Under the pieces are notes generated by a model. The model searched no databases and had not been told where the DNA came from. It saw only the letters and a list, made by a program, of their open reading frames with translations. A DNA stretch of 14,850 nt, from NCBI GenBank assembly GCA_910586715.1, contig CAJUJG010000045.1, positions 1 through 14,850 of the forward strand, written 5' to 3'. This document shows, one piece after another, positions 1 through 6,207 of the stretch; the stretch's first letter is position 1; the number at the start of each line of letters is the position of its first letter. The DNA is from an uncultured Lachnospiraceae bacterium. GTDB lineage: Bacteria > Bacillota > Clostridia > Lachnospirales > Lachnospiraceae. The position numbers and the translations under genes are program-made.

Positions 1-78
1 GACTAAAATCCACTTCGCCCCTTTCAAAGTGGAAATAAACTTTTCACTTCAGTTTTTTGCTAAATTATGAAAAATTTA

Positions 79-107
79 TTGACTTTAAAGTATAAAAGTG
101 ATAAACT
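79..107 (+). promoter_or_regulatory. Predicted sigma-A promoter for the cold-shock gene
   Basis: A -35 box TTGACT (79-84, 5 of 6 to consensus) is followed after exactly 17 bases by a -10 box TAAACT (102-107, 4 of 6). A TG dinucleotide at 99-100 sits one base before the -10, making it an extended -10 promoter. Transcription should begin near 113-115, giving an untranslated leader of roughly 159 nt before the start codon at 273. Long leaders are typical of cold-shock mRNAs. The start site itself is inferred. Confidence 0.6.
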
Positions 108-113
108 TCTATA

Positions 114-272
114 GTATTCAATTAGAACTATTAGCTGACTTGTTCTGCAAATCATTCCATTTGAATTGCAGTGCAAGTTGTTTTTTTGTAACGATAAGGG
201 CATTTAATAAATTCAGCTTTTTAGGTGTAAGGACAAATGAATACGCAAATATTTTTAATGGAGGTTCTAAAA
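114..272 (+). promoter_or_regulatory. Long 5' leader of the cold-shock mRNA, possible thermosensor
   Basis: The stretch between the predicted transcription start and the csp start codon has no credible gene. It contains a stem CTGCAA (145-150) / TTGCAG (166-171). It also has a long-range match: TTAGAAC (122-128) is the exact complement of GTTCTAA (264-270), with one further U-G pair (129/263). That pairing would cover the end of the Shine-Dalgarno sequence and the spacer. In known cspA-type mRNAs, leader refolding controls access to the ribosome binding site; applying that model here is inference. Confidence 0.4.
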
Positions 273-485
273 ATGAACAACGGTACAGTAAAGTGGTTTA
301 ATGCTCAGAAGGGTTATGGTTTTATCACAAATGAGGGCACAGGAGAAGATGTTTTTGTGCACTTTTCGGCAATCAATACAGATGGCTACAAGACCCTTGA
401 AGAAGGTCAGAAAGTTGTATTCGACATTGAGCAGGATCCTAAGAACAGCGCTAAGCTCAGAGCAGCAAACGTGACACTTGCTTAA
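273..485 (+). CDS. Cold-shock protein, CspA/CspB family
   Basis: This 70-residue protein is a single cold-shock domain, a five-stranded OB-fold that binds single-stranded RNA and DNA and acts as an RNA chaperone in the cytoplasm. Both nucleic-acid-binding motifs are present: RNP1 KGYGFI (residues 13-18) and RNP2 VFVHF (27-31), preceded by the typical GTVKWFN start. The length fits the family (about 65-70). I chose the ATG at 273 because GGAGG (260-264) lies 8 bases upstream; an in-frame ATG at 237 would add 12 residues not seen in the family. The gene is monocistronic, with its own promoter and a terminator shared with convergent dapL. Which csp paralogue it is cannot be told from sequence alone. 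Confidence 0.95.
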   Translation: MNNGTVKWFNAQKGYGFITNEGTGEDVFVHFSAINTDGYKTLEEGQKVVFDIEQDPKNSAKLRAANVTLA

Positions 486-586
486 GGCATGATTATAATA
501 TACGTTTGATAAGATGTCAGTCCGGCCATTACAAATATTTGTTGTAAATATAAGCAGGATGCGTCTTGCAGAGTAAAATTAGAGCA

Positions 587-620
587 AAAAAATCCCCGTA
601 AATTTTTACAGGGATTTTTT
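587..620. terminator. Bidirectional Rho-independent terminator between csp and dapL
   Basis: The hairpin has TCCC (593-596) pairing GGGA (611-614), an inner GTAA (598-601) / TTAC (606-609) stem after one mismatch, and A/T tracts on both sides (A 587-592, T 615-620). It therefore ends in a U-run when transcribed in either direction. It lies between the convergent stops of csp (485) and dapL (637), where a shared terminator is expected. Confidence 0.85.
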
Positions 621-636
621 AGTTGGTTAATATAAT

Positions 637-1833
637 TTAGAAAAGTTTGTCAATTCTTTCCATCGCTTCAATTGTATTTTCACGGTTTCCAAAAGAAGTA
701 AGACGGAAATATTTAAGACCGTTTTTGCCAAAACCGGCACCGGGGGTTCCGACTACCTGTGCATTGTTTAGGAGATAGTCAAAGAAATCCCATGAATCCA
801 TATTGTTCGGGCATTCAAACCAAATATAAGGAGAATTGATTCCTCCAAAGTACCGGATGTTTTTTTGGGCAAGCCCCTTTGCGATAATTCGTGCGTTTTC
901 CTGATAATATTTAATGTTTGCCTTGCACTGTGCCATTCCTTCGGCAGAAAAGACGGCAGCAGCGCCTTTTTGAACGATATAGGATACACCGTTAAATTTT
1001 GTGGTTTGGCGGCGGTTCCACATCGCATTTAACGACATTTTTGCACCGTTGGATGCTGTGAAATTTAATGCCTTTGGAACAATGGTGTATCCGCAGCGTG
1101 TGCCGGTGAATCCTGCTGTTTTTGAGAGAGAGCAGAATTCAATGGCGCAATTTTGGGCGCCTTCAATTGCAAAAATGCTTCTTGGAAGCGTTTCGTCCGT
1201 AATAAAACACTCATATGCCGAGTCGTAGAGAATTATCGCATCATTCTCGAGGGCATACTTAACCCATTCTGCCAGCTGGTCTTTATTATATGCGGCGCCG
1301 GTAGGGTTATTAGGTGAGCAGATATAGATAATATCTGCATGTACACTATGGTCGGGCATTGGGAGGAAATTGTTTTCTGCGGTTGCGTTTATGTATATGA
1401 TGTTTCTGCCATTCATAATGTTTGTATCAACGTATACAGGATATACCGGATCAGGAATAAGGATTATGTTGTCCTGGGCGAACAGGTCGGTAATGTTTCC
1501 TGTGTCGCTTTTTGCACCGTCTGAAACAAAAACTTCATCAGCGGCTATCGTAACACCATTTTGACAATAATAATCTACGATTGCTTCCCGCAAAAATTCA
1601 TATCCCTGTTCCGGTCCATAGCCTTTGAAGGACTCGGCGCCTGCAAGGGCATCCACTCCTTCGTGAAGCTGTGAAATGATTTTAGGTCCAAGCGCGAGCG
1701 TGACGTCTCCGATTCCGAGACGTATTACTTTTTTATCAGGATTTGATTTTGTGTAAGAATTTACGCGGTGTGTGATTTCTGAGAAAAGATAACTTTCTTT
1801 TAGGTTTAGATAGTTTTCGTTTAGTTTTGGCAT
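637..1833 (-). CDS. dapL: LL-diaminopimelate aminotransferase
   Basis: This PLP-dependent class I/II fold aminotransferase converts tetrahydrodipicolinate plus glutamate directly to LL-diaminopimelate, bypassing the acylated intermediates of the DapD/DapC/DapE route. It supplies meso-DAP for peptidoglycan, and lysine. Family motifs seen are LNENYLNLKESYLFSEI at the N-terminus, RLGIGDVTL (38-46), the GYGPEQGYEFLRE block (71-83), CSPNNPTG (172-179), YDSAYE (203-208) and the Schiff-base lysine K238 in SLSKTAGFTGTRCGY. The length of 398 aa is near the family's usual 400-410. I chose the start at 1833 because GGGAGGAG (1841-1848) lies 7 bases upstream; an ATG 7 codons further upstream overlaps that Shine-Dalgarno and is unlikely. 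The gene is alone on the minus strand with its own promoter. Confidence 0.95.
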   Translation of the reverse strand: MPKLNENYLNLKESYLFSEITHRVNSYTKSNPDKKVIRLGIGDVTLALGPKIISQLHEGVDALAGAESFKGYGPEQGYEFLREAIVDYYCQNGVTIAADEVFVSDGAKSDTGNITDLFAQDNIILIPDPVYPVYVDTNIMNGRNIIYINATAENNFLPMPDHSVHADIIYICSPNNPTGAAYNKDQLAEWVKYALENDAIILYDSAYECFITDETLPRSIFAIEGAQNCAIEFCSLSKTAGFTGTRCGYTIVPKALNFTASNGAKMSLNAMWNRRQTTKFNGVSYIVQKGAAAVFSAEGMAQCKANIKYYQENARIIAKGLAQKNIRYFGGINSPYIWFECPNNMDSWDFFDYLLNNAQVVGTPGAGFGKNGLKYFRLTSFGNRENTIEAMERIDKLF

Positions 1834-1870
1834 AATGCTGCTCCTCCCTTTCAATTTGTGAAATAGTTGT

Positions 1871-1895
1871 TCTTATTAGAAACACTAAAATAAGA
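1871..1895. promoter_or_regulatory. Dyad overlapping the dapL -10 box and start site (possible operator)
   Basis: TCTTATT (1871-1877) and AATAAGA (1889-1895) form a perfect 7-base inverted repeat, with an additional inner TTAG/CTAA pairing option. It overlaps the -10 box and the predicted transcription start of dapL, so a protein bound here would block the promoter. Most of the right arm is upstream of the predicted start, so a DNA operator fits better than an RNA hairpin. The sequence is A/T-rich, so chance is possible, and no regulator is identified. Confidence 0.3.
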
Positions 1896-1921
1896 ATAAA
1901 CACAATTTTGGGATTTGTCAA
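1893..1921 (-). promoter_or_regulatory. Predicted sigma-A promoter for dapL
   Basis: Read on the minus strand, a perfect -35 box TTGACA (1921-1916) is followed after 17 bases by a -10 box TATTCT (1898-1893, 4 of 6). Transcription would start near 1886, giving a leader of about 53 nt before the ATG at 1833. The perfect -35 and ideal spacing make this one of the most convincing promoters in the window. Confidence 0.7.
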
Positions 1922-1932
1922 TGATGAATGTA

Positions 1933-1963
1933 AGGGAAGCACGGATTGAACCGGCGCTTCCTT
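1933..1963. repeat. Intergenic hairpin between the divergent dapL and ywlG-like genes
   Basis: GGAAGC (1935-1940) pairs with GCTTCC (1956-1961) and extends by one G-U and one A-U pair. An inner CGG (1942-1944) / CCG (1951-1953) stem closes a six-base loop. No U-run follows in either direction, so it does not look like a terminator. It sits just upstream of the dapL -35 box and about 120 bases before the divergent gene. Its function is unknown. Confidence 0.4.
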
Positions 1964-2080
1964 GGAAATAAAATATCAAACCGAACTTGCATTCTGCCTT
2001 GGAGTGTGGTAAGTTTAATCGGGAGAGTAATGAGAGATACTTTATGGGTATACTATCTTTGGCAGATAAGGAGGATCAAG

Positions 2081-2632
2081 ATGTTTGAGGATGAAGTTTT
2101 GGATGCAAAAAGGGTGATAGATGAATTTTTGGAGCAAGCGCCTTTGAGCGCAGGAGACCTTGTTGCAATCGGATGTTCCACAAGTGAGATTGCATCTAAG
2201 AGCATTGGCTCTTATTCGAGTGCGGAACTTGGGGATGCGGTTTTTACTGCAATATATGAAGCGCTTTGTGCGCATGGGCTTTATGTGGCGGCACAGTGCT
2301 GTGAACATTTAAACAGAGCGCTTATTATGGAGGAAGAGGCAGCTAAACAGTATGGGTATGAGATTGTAAACGTTGTACCGATGCCAAAAGCAGGAGGTTC
2401 TTTTGCGACTGCTGCATGGAAGCATATGAAAAAACCTGTGGCAGTGGAGCGCATACAGGCGCATGCAGGAATTGATATTGGAGATACACTGATAGGAATG
2501 CACTTGAAGGCGGTGGCGGTTCCTGTCAGAATTGCACATCCGTCTATTGGCGGTGCACATATTGTGTGCGCAAGGACTAGACCCAGATATATTGGAGGTG
2601 AACGTGCGCACTATTGTGAAGAAATGGTATAA
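2081..2632 (+). CDS. Conserved protein of unknown function, YwlG/DUF436 (TIGR01440) family
   Basis: The 183-residue product matches the UPF0340/DUF436 family (Bacillus subtilis YwlG, about 180 aa) along its length. Recognisable conserved blocks are GCSTSEI (31-37), QCCEHLNRAL (72-81), QAHAGIDIGDTLIGMHL (126-142) and ARTRPRYIGGERA (164-176). There is no signal peptide or membrane segment, so it should be cytoplasmic. I know of no established biochemical role, although invariant Cys, His, Asp and Arg residues suggest a ligand or active site. I chose the ATG at 2081 because GGAGG (2070-2074) lies 6 bases upstream; the frame is open further upstream but those residues are not family-like. The promoter is unclear: TATACT (2049-2054) is a possible -10 without a good -35. 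Confidence 0.85.
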   Translation: MFEDEVLDAKRVIDEFLEQAPLSAGDLVAIGCSTSEIASKSIGSYSSAELGDAVFTAIYEALCAHGLYVAAQCCEHLNRALIMEEEAAKQYGYEIVNVVPMPKAGGSFATAAWKHMKKPVAVERIQAHAGIDIGDTLIGMHLKAVAVPVRIAHPSIGGAHIVCARTRPRYIGGERAHYCEEMV

Positions 2633-2668
2633 AATTAAAAAAACATCTTTTCTTACGGATACTTTTTA

Positions 2669-2677
2669 TGTTATAAT
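2669..2677 (+). promoter_or_regulatory. Extended -10 promoter element for the deacetylase gene
   Basis: TGTTATAAT (2669-2677) contains a perfect TATAAT (2672-2677) with TG one base upstream, a full extended -10. No good -35 box is visible 17 bases upstream, which extended -10 promoters tolerate. A second TATAAT lies at 2687-2692 but lacks the TG and a -35. Start near 2684 would leave a leader of about 64 nt before the ATG at 2748. Confidence 0.5.
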
Positions 2678-2747
2678 TGGTATGTCTATAATGTAGTGGA
2701 ATATGTCCATTTTTATGATGACAGATTAGGAAATGGAAGGATAATAG

Positions 2748-3728
2748 ATGTCACTGGAGCAGGAAAGCATAGAATTTGAAGAGAAGGCGGTACGGAAATT
2801 TGTTGGAGAAAGCAAGAATACAGGAAACACGCTGAGTGCATTTCTGCTTATACTGGTATTTATGATGCTGTGTATCTGTACTGTTTTGTTGGTGTTGGTG
2901 TTGAATTTAAATAAGGAAGTGGGAAACATCAATACAAAACTTATGGCATTACAGGAGAGGAATCAGCAGGCGGAATTGGAGAGCGAGGAGCTGGAAAGCG
3001 TTTCGGATATAAACGGAAGCAGCGTAGATTCTACGGAAGCAGCGGATATTGTGGAAGCGGCAGCGCTTGAAAATAAAGTTGTATGGGATGAAAACAGGGA
3101 TCAGGTTTCCGGAATTAAAAGGGTTTACCTGACTTTTGATGATGGTCCCAGTTCAAATACAGACAGAATTCTTGATGTTTTAGAAATGTATGGCGTGAAA
3201 GCAACCTTTTTTGTGGTAGGCAAAGAAAACTATGAAGAACAGTATAAACGCATTGTCGAGGATGGTCATACATTAGCAATGCATTCTTACAGTCATGTAT
3301 ATCAGGATATATACAGTTCGTTGGATGCATATAAGCAGGATTTGAATAAATTAAAGACGTTTCTCTATGAGATTACGGGTACGGAATGCAATATTGTACG
3401 TTTTCCCGGAGGCAGCAGCAATACAATCAGTAAGGTTGATATGCATACGCTGACAGAGTATCTTGATAGCGAAAATATGGTTTATTTTGATTGGAATGTT
3501 TCAAGCGGAGATGCGTCCAGGGCACACAAAAGCGCAAATCAAATTGCGGCAAACGTTTTAGACAACATTGATAAGTATAATAATGCGGTAGTTCTGATGC
3601 ATGATGCGGCAGGAAAGGGTTCCACAGTCGATGCACTGCCGATTATTATAGAGAAGTTACTGGAATCGGAGGATACAGTTCTTTTGCCGATTTCGCAGGA
3701 AACAGTGAAAATACAGCATATACAGTGA
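2748..3728 (+). CDS. Membrane-anchored polysaccharide deacetylase (NodB domain), likely peptidoglycan deacetylase
   Basis: This 326-residue carbohydrate esterase family 4 enzyme is expected to remove N-acetyl groups from a cell-wall polysaccharide outside the membrane. Residues 1-29 are cytoplasmic, about 30-53 form one hydrophobic segment acting as signal anchor, 55-115 are a polar linker with possible coiled coil, and about 124-320 are the NodB domain. The five motifs are visible: TFDDGP (129-134; D131 base, D132 metal), HSYSH (179-183; H179 and H183 metal ligands), RFPGG (218-222), YFDW (246-249) and LMHDA (283-287; H285). All catalytic residues are present, so it should be active. GGAAGG (2735-2740) sits 7 bases before the ATG. 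The substrate is inferred; peptidoglycan is likeliest given the anchor and the neighbouring bactofilin, but another wall polymer is possible. Confidence 0.88.
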   Translation: MSLEQESIEFEEKAVRKFVGESKNTGNTLSAFLLILVFMMLCICTVLLVLVLNLNKEVGNINTKLMALQERNQQAELESEELESVSDINGSSVDSTEAADIVEAAALENKVVWDENRDQVSGIKRVYLTFDDGPSSNTDRILDVLEMYGVKATFFVVGKENYEEQYKRIVEDGHTLAMHSYSHVYQDIYSSLDAYKQDLNKLKTFLYEITGTECNIVRFPGGSSNTISKVDMHTLTEYLDSENMVYFDWNVSSGDASRAHKSANQIAANVLDNIDKYNNAVVLMHDAAGKGSTVDALPIIIEKLLESEDTVLLPISQETVKIQHIQ

Positions 3729-3788
3729 CGATTAGTATGCTCAGAAGGCACTTTGGTGCTAAAAAATAAAAATGAAGGAGATTATACA

Positions 3789-4817
3789 ATGGGATTTTTT
3801 CAAGATTTAAAACAGGATTTATCACAGACAGTGGCAGACATTAATGCAGATGAGGTGTTAGAAGATATAGAGCTTGATGCAGATATTCCAACATTATCAG
3901 AAGATTCGTTTGACAGTGTGGCAGGGGGGGATTTTGCTGAGGTTGAAGCCAGACTTGAACAGGAGATTCCAGAGTTGAATGATGAGTCTATGGCTTCATT
4001 AGGAGAAAGTACGCAGGAAGATTTGCTTGGCGGTTTTGAGAGCCTGGAAAATATAGATATGGATTTGCCGGCGGAGGAAACGCAAGCCGACGCTGAAACG
4101 GTTGAACCGGCGGTGGAAGAAATGCCGTCAGAGATTTTGGAATCTGATTTTAATGCGGATCTTGATGTTTTGGGTGCAGATATTCCTGTGGCAGAGGAAG
4201 ATAATAACAATAGTGAGATAAGTGAGGCAGATGTGGATATGGAAGAATTGTTAAATGAAGTAGAGCAGAACATAGAGGAGTCGTCATTTATGGAGGCTGC
4301 GCCGCAGGAGGCACAGACAGATGATATGGAAATGAGTGCGGAGGCATCAACGGATACGGCTGTTATCACATCAGGCATGAATATTACCGGTGATGTGACA
4401 AGCAGCGGCAATATGAACTTAATCGGAAATATTACGGGTAATATTGATATTCTCGGAAAGCTCAATGTGACGGGAGGTATTACAGGTAATTCGTCAGCGG
4501 CGGAAATCTATGCGGAGTCGGCACAGATTAACGGCGAGATTAAGAGCAAGGGAAGCGTAAAGATTGGACAGAGCTCTGTGGTAATCGGCAACATTTTTGC
4601 GACGAGCGCAGTGATTGCCGGCGCCGTAAAGGGTGATATTGACGTACATGGTCCGGTTATTTTGGATACATCAGCGATTGTAATGGGCAACATTAAGTCG
4701 AAGTCCGTACAGATTAACAACGGTGCCGTGATTGAGGGTATGTGTTCACAGTGCTATGCAGATGTCAGCCCGACTTCATTCTTTAATGATATGAAGAAGA
4801 ACAGAAAACAGGCTTAA
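3789..4817 (+). CDS. Bactofilin (polymer-forming cytoskeletal protein) with long acidic N-terminal region
   Basis: The C-terminal part (about 190-320 of 342 residues) shows the bactofilin/DUF583 beta-helix: repeated turns of the type ITGDVTSSG, LIGNITGN, KLNVTGGITG, AQINGEIKSKG and VIGNI. Bactofilins polymerise without nucleotide into filaments under the membrane and localise wall enzymes. The first 190 residues are predicted disordered and strongly acidic, with about 61 Asp/Glu against 2 Lys/Arg, far longer than the usual short tail. Three related acidic motifs recur: ADIPTLSED (31-39), QEIPELNDE (59-67) and ADIPVAEED (130-138). The N-terminus MGFFQDLKQDL could be an amphipathic membrane-targeting helix (inference). 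I chose the ATG at 3789 with AAGGAG (3775-3780) 8 bases upstream. It follows the deacetylase by 60 bases with no terminator seen, so the two are probably cotranscribed. Confidence 0.88.
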   Translation: MGFFQDLKQDLSQTVADINADEVLEDIELDADIPTLSEDSFDSVAGGDFAEVEARLEQEIPELNDESMASLGESTQEDLLGGFESLENIDMDLPAEETQADAETVEPAVEEMPSEILESDFNADLDVLGADIPVAEEDNNNSEISEADVDMEELLNEVEQNIEESSFMEAAPQEAQTDDMEMSAEASTDTAVITSGMNITGDVTSSGNMNLIGNITGNIDILGKLNVTGGITGNSSAAEIYAESAQINGEIKSKGSVKIGQSSVVIGNIFATSAVIAGAVKGDIDVHGPVILDTSAIVMGNIKSKSVQINNGAVIEGMCSQCYADVSPTSFFNDMKKNRKQA

Positions 4818-4837
4818 AGAGAAGATGAGGCGGCGGT

Positions 4838-5533
4838 ATGAAAAGGATTTTACTCAAATTAAGCGGGGAAGCGCTTGCGGGAGAGAAGAGAACAGGTTTT
4901 GACGAGCAGACGGTTATGGCGGTGGCGCGTCAGGTCAAGGAGATTGCCGACAGCGGCGTTCAGGTGGGCATTGTGATTGGCGGCGGCAATTTTTGGAGAG
5001 GAAGAACGAGTGAAACGATTGACCGTACCAAAGCAGATCAGATTGGGATGCTGGCGACCGTTATGAACTGTATTTATACATCGGAGATTTTCCGGTTTGC
5101 GGGTATGGAAACAGAGGTGTTCACACCATTTCAATGTGCGTCGTTCACGGAGCTTTTTTCAAAGGACAGGGCAGTAGAGGCGTTGGAAAAAGGAAAGGTT
5201 ATCTTTTTTGCAGGCGGCATCGGACATCCGTATTTTTCCACGGATATGGGTACGGTGCTCAGGGCTGTGGAGATTGAGGCAGATATGATATTGTCTGCAC
5301 GTGCGGTTGACGGTGTATATGATTCTGATCCAAAGTTAAATAAGGACGCCAAAAAGTATGATACCATACCGATTAAGGAGGTTGTGGACAAACAGCTTGG
5401 TGTTATGGATTTGGCGGCGGCAGTGCTCTGCATGGAAAATAAAATGCCGATGACGATATTTGGGTTAAACGAAGAAAACAGCATTATCAATACCGTGCGG
5501 GGAAATTCCAACGGAACGGTGATTACCGTGTAG
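4838..5533 (+). CDS. pyrH: UMP kinase (uridylate kinase)
   Basis: PyrH phosphorylates UMP to UDP with ATP, feeding pyrimidine nucleotide and UDP-sugar synthesis in the cytoplasm; bacterial enzymes are hexamers of the amino-acid-kinase fold. The 231-residue protein shows KLSGEAL (7-13), VIGGGNFWRGR (46-56), the DRTKADQIGMLATVMN block (62-77) and VDGVYDSDPK near residue 160. The usual nucleotide/UMP-contact segment GGTGNPFFSTDT reads GGIGHPYFSTDM here, with Thr-to-Ile and Asn-to-His changes. It starts 20 bases after the bactofilin stop, behind a modest GAGG (4827-4830), so it probably shares that transcript at least in part. The gene order pyrH-frr is nearly universal. Confidence 0.97.
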   Translation: MKRILLKLSGEALAGEKRTGFDEQTVMAVARQVKEIADSGVQVGIVIGGGNFWRGRTSETIDRTKADQIGMLATVMNCIYTSEIFRFAGMETEVFTPFQCASFTELFSKDRAVEALEKGKVIFFAGGIGHPYFSTDMGTVLRAVEIEADMILSARAVDGVYDSDPKLNKDAKKYDTIPIKEVVDKQLGVMDLAAAVLCMENKMPMTIFGLNEENSIINTVRGNSNGTVITV

Positions 5534-5584
5534 CCTGCAGAGCGGTCGGAAACAGAGATTAATAAAAATCAGGAGGATAAAACA

Positions 5585-6136
5585 ATGGACGCAAGAGTAA
5601 AGACCTATGATGACAAGATGCAGAAGGCATTGGATTTTCTTTTATCGGATTATCAGACAATCCGCGCGGGACGTGCAAATCCTCACGTGTTGGATAAAAT
5701 TAAGGTGGACTACTACGGGACGCCGACACCGATTCAACAGGTGGGAAATATTACGGTACCCGAGGCAAGGATGATACAGATTGCGCCGTGGGAGAAGAGC
5801 CTGATTAAGGAGATTGAGAAGGCGATTATGGCTTCCGATGTGGGAATTACGCCTAACAACGACGGCGTCGTAATCCGGCTTGTGTTTCCGGAGCTTACGG
5901 AGGAGCGCAGAAAAGAGCTTGTGAAGGAAGTTAAGAAGAAGGGTGAGGAGTGTAAGGTCGCAATCAGAAATATCAGACGCGATGCAAACGATTCGTTTAA
6001 AAAGCTTGCAAAAACTGAAATTTCGGAGGACGAGATTAAGGATTTAGAGGACTCTGTTCAGAAGAGTACGGATAAATATATTAAGGATGTTGATAAGGCT
6101 GTCGAGGAGAAGTCGAAGGAAATTCTTACCGTATAG
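5585..6136 (+). CDS. frr: Ribosome recycling factor
   Basis: RRF works with EF-G to split the post-termination ribosome complex so that subunits can be reused. The protein has 183 residues, against about 185 in the family. The conserved segment RAGRANPHVLDKIKVDYYG (27-45) and the PTPIQQVGNI and PWEKSL stretches are present, with the C-terminal charged helix running to the end. AGGAGG (5571-5576) lies 8 bases before the ATG. It follows pyrH by 51 bases and is followed by a terminator-like hairpin, so pyrH-frr may form the end of the upstream transcript. Confidence 0.97.
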   Translation: MDARVKTYDDKMQKALDFLLSDYQTIRAGRANPHVLDKIKVDYYGTPTPIQQVGNITVPEARMIQIAPWEKSLIKEIEKAIMASDVGITPNNDGVVIRLVFPELTEERRKELVKEVKKKGEECKVAIRNIRRDANDSFKKLAKTEISEDEIKDLEDSVQKSTDKYIKDVDKAVEEKSKEILTV

Positions 6137-6178
6137 AACAAATGTTCTCAAAAACGAATTTATATATTCTGCAATTAT

Positions 6179-6207
6179 GAGGGCACTGAACGCGCCCTCT
6201 TTGCTTT
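6179..6207 (+). terminator. Likely Rho-independent terminator after frr
   Basis: GAGGGC (6179-6184) pairs with GCCCTC (6194-6199) around a nine-base loop, followed by TTTGCTTT (6200-6207). The six-pair GC-rich stem and broken T-run fit a moderate terminator, possibly leaky. A small AGAAC/GTTCT stem (6135-6148) precedes it at the frr stop codon. If it works, uppS and the genes after it need either read-through or their own promoter, which I could not find clearly. Confidence 0.6.

Noticed and set aside
10..32. CCACTT/AAGTGG inverted repeat at the left edge
   Set aside because: Six pairs with an 11-base loop and no following T-run; the upstream gene is not visible, so no role can be supported.
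1941..1955. GGTTCAATCC on the minus strand, resembling a tRNA T-loop
   Set aside because: The flanking bases do not form the five-pair T stem and no acceptor, D or anticodon arms can be built around it.
3737..3766. Small GCAC/GTGC hairpin before an A-run between the deacetylase and bactofilin genes
   Set aside because: The stem is only four to five pairs and an A-run, not a T-run, follows on the coding strand, so it is not a terminator.
3800..4465. 221-residue open frame on the minus strand
   Set aside because: It is the antisense of the acidic bactofilin region: the Glu/Asp-rich codons read backwards as Ser/Ile/Leu. It has no ribosome binding site or family resemblance.
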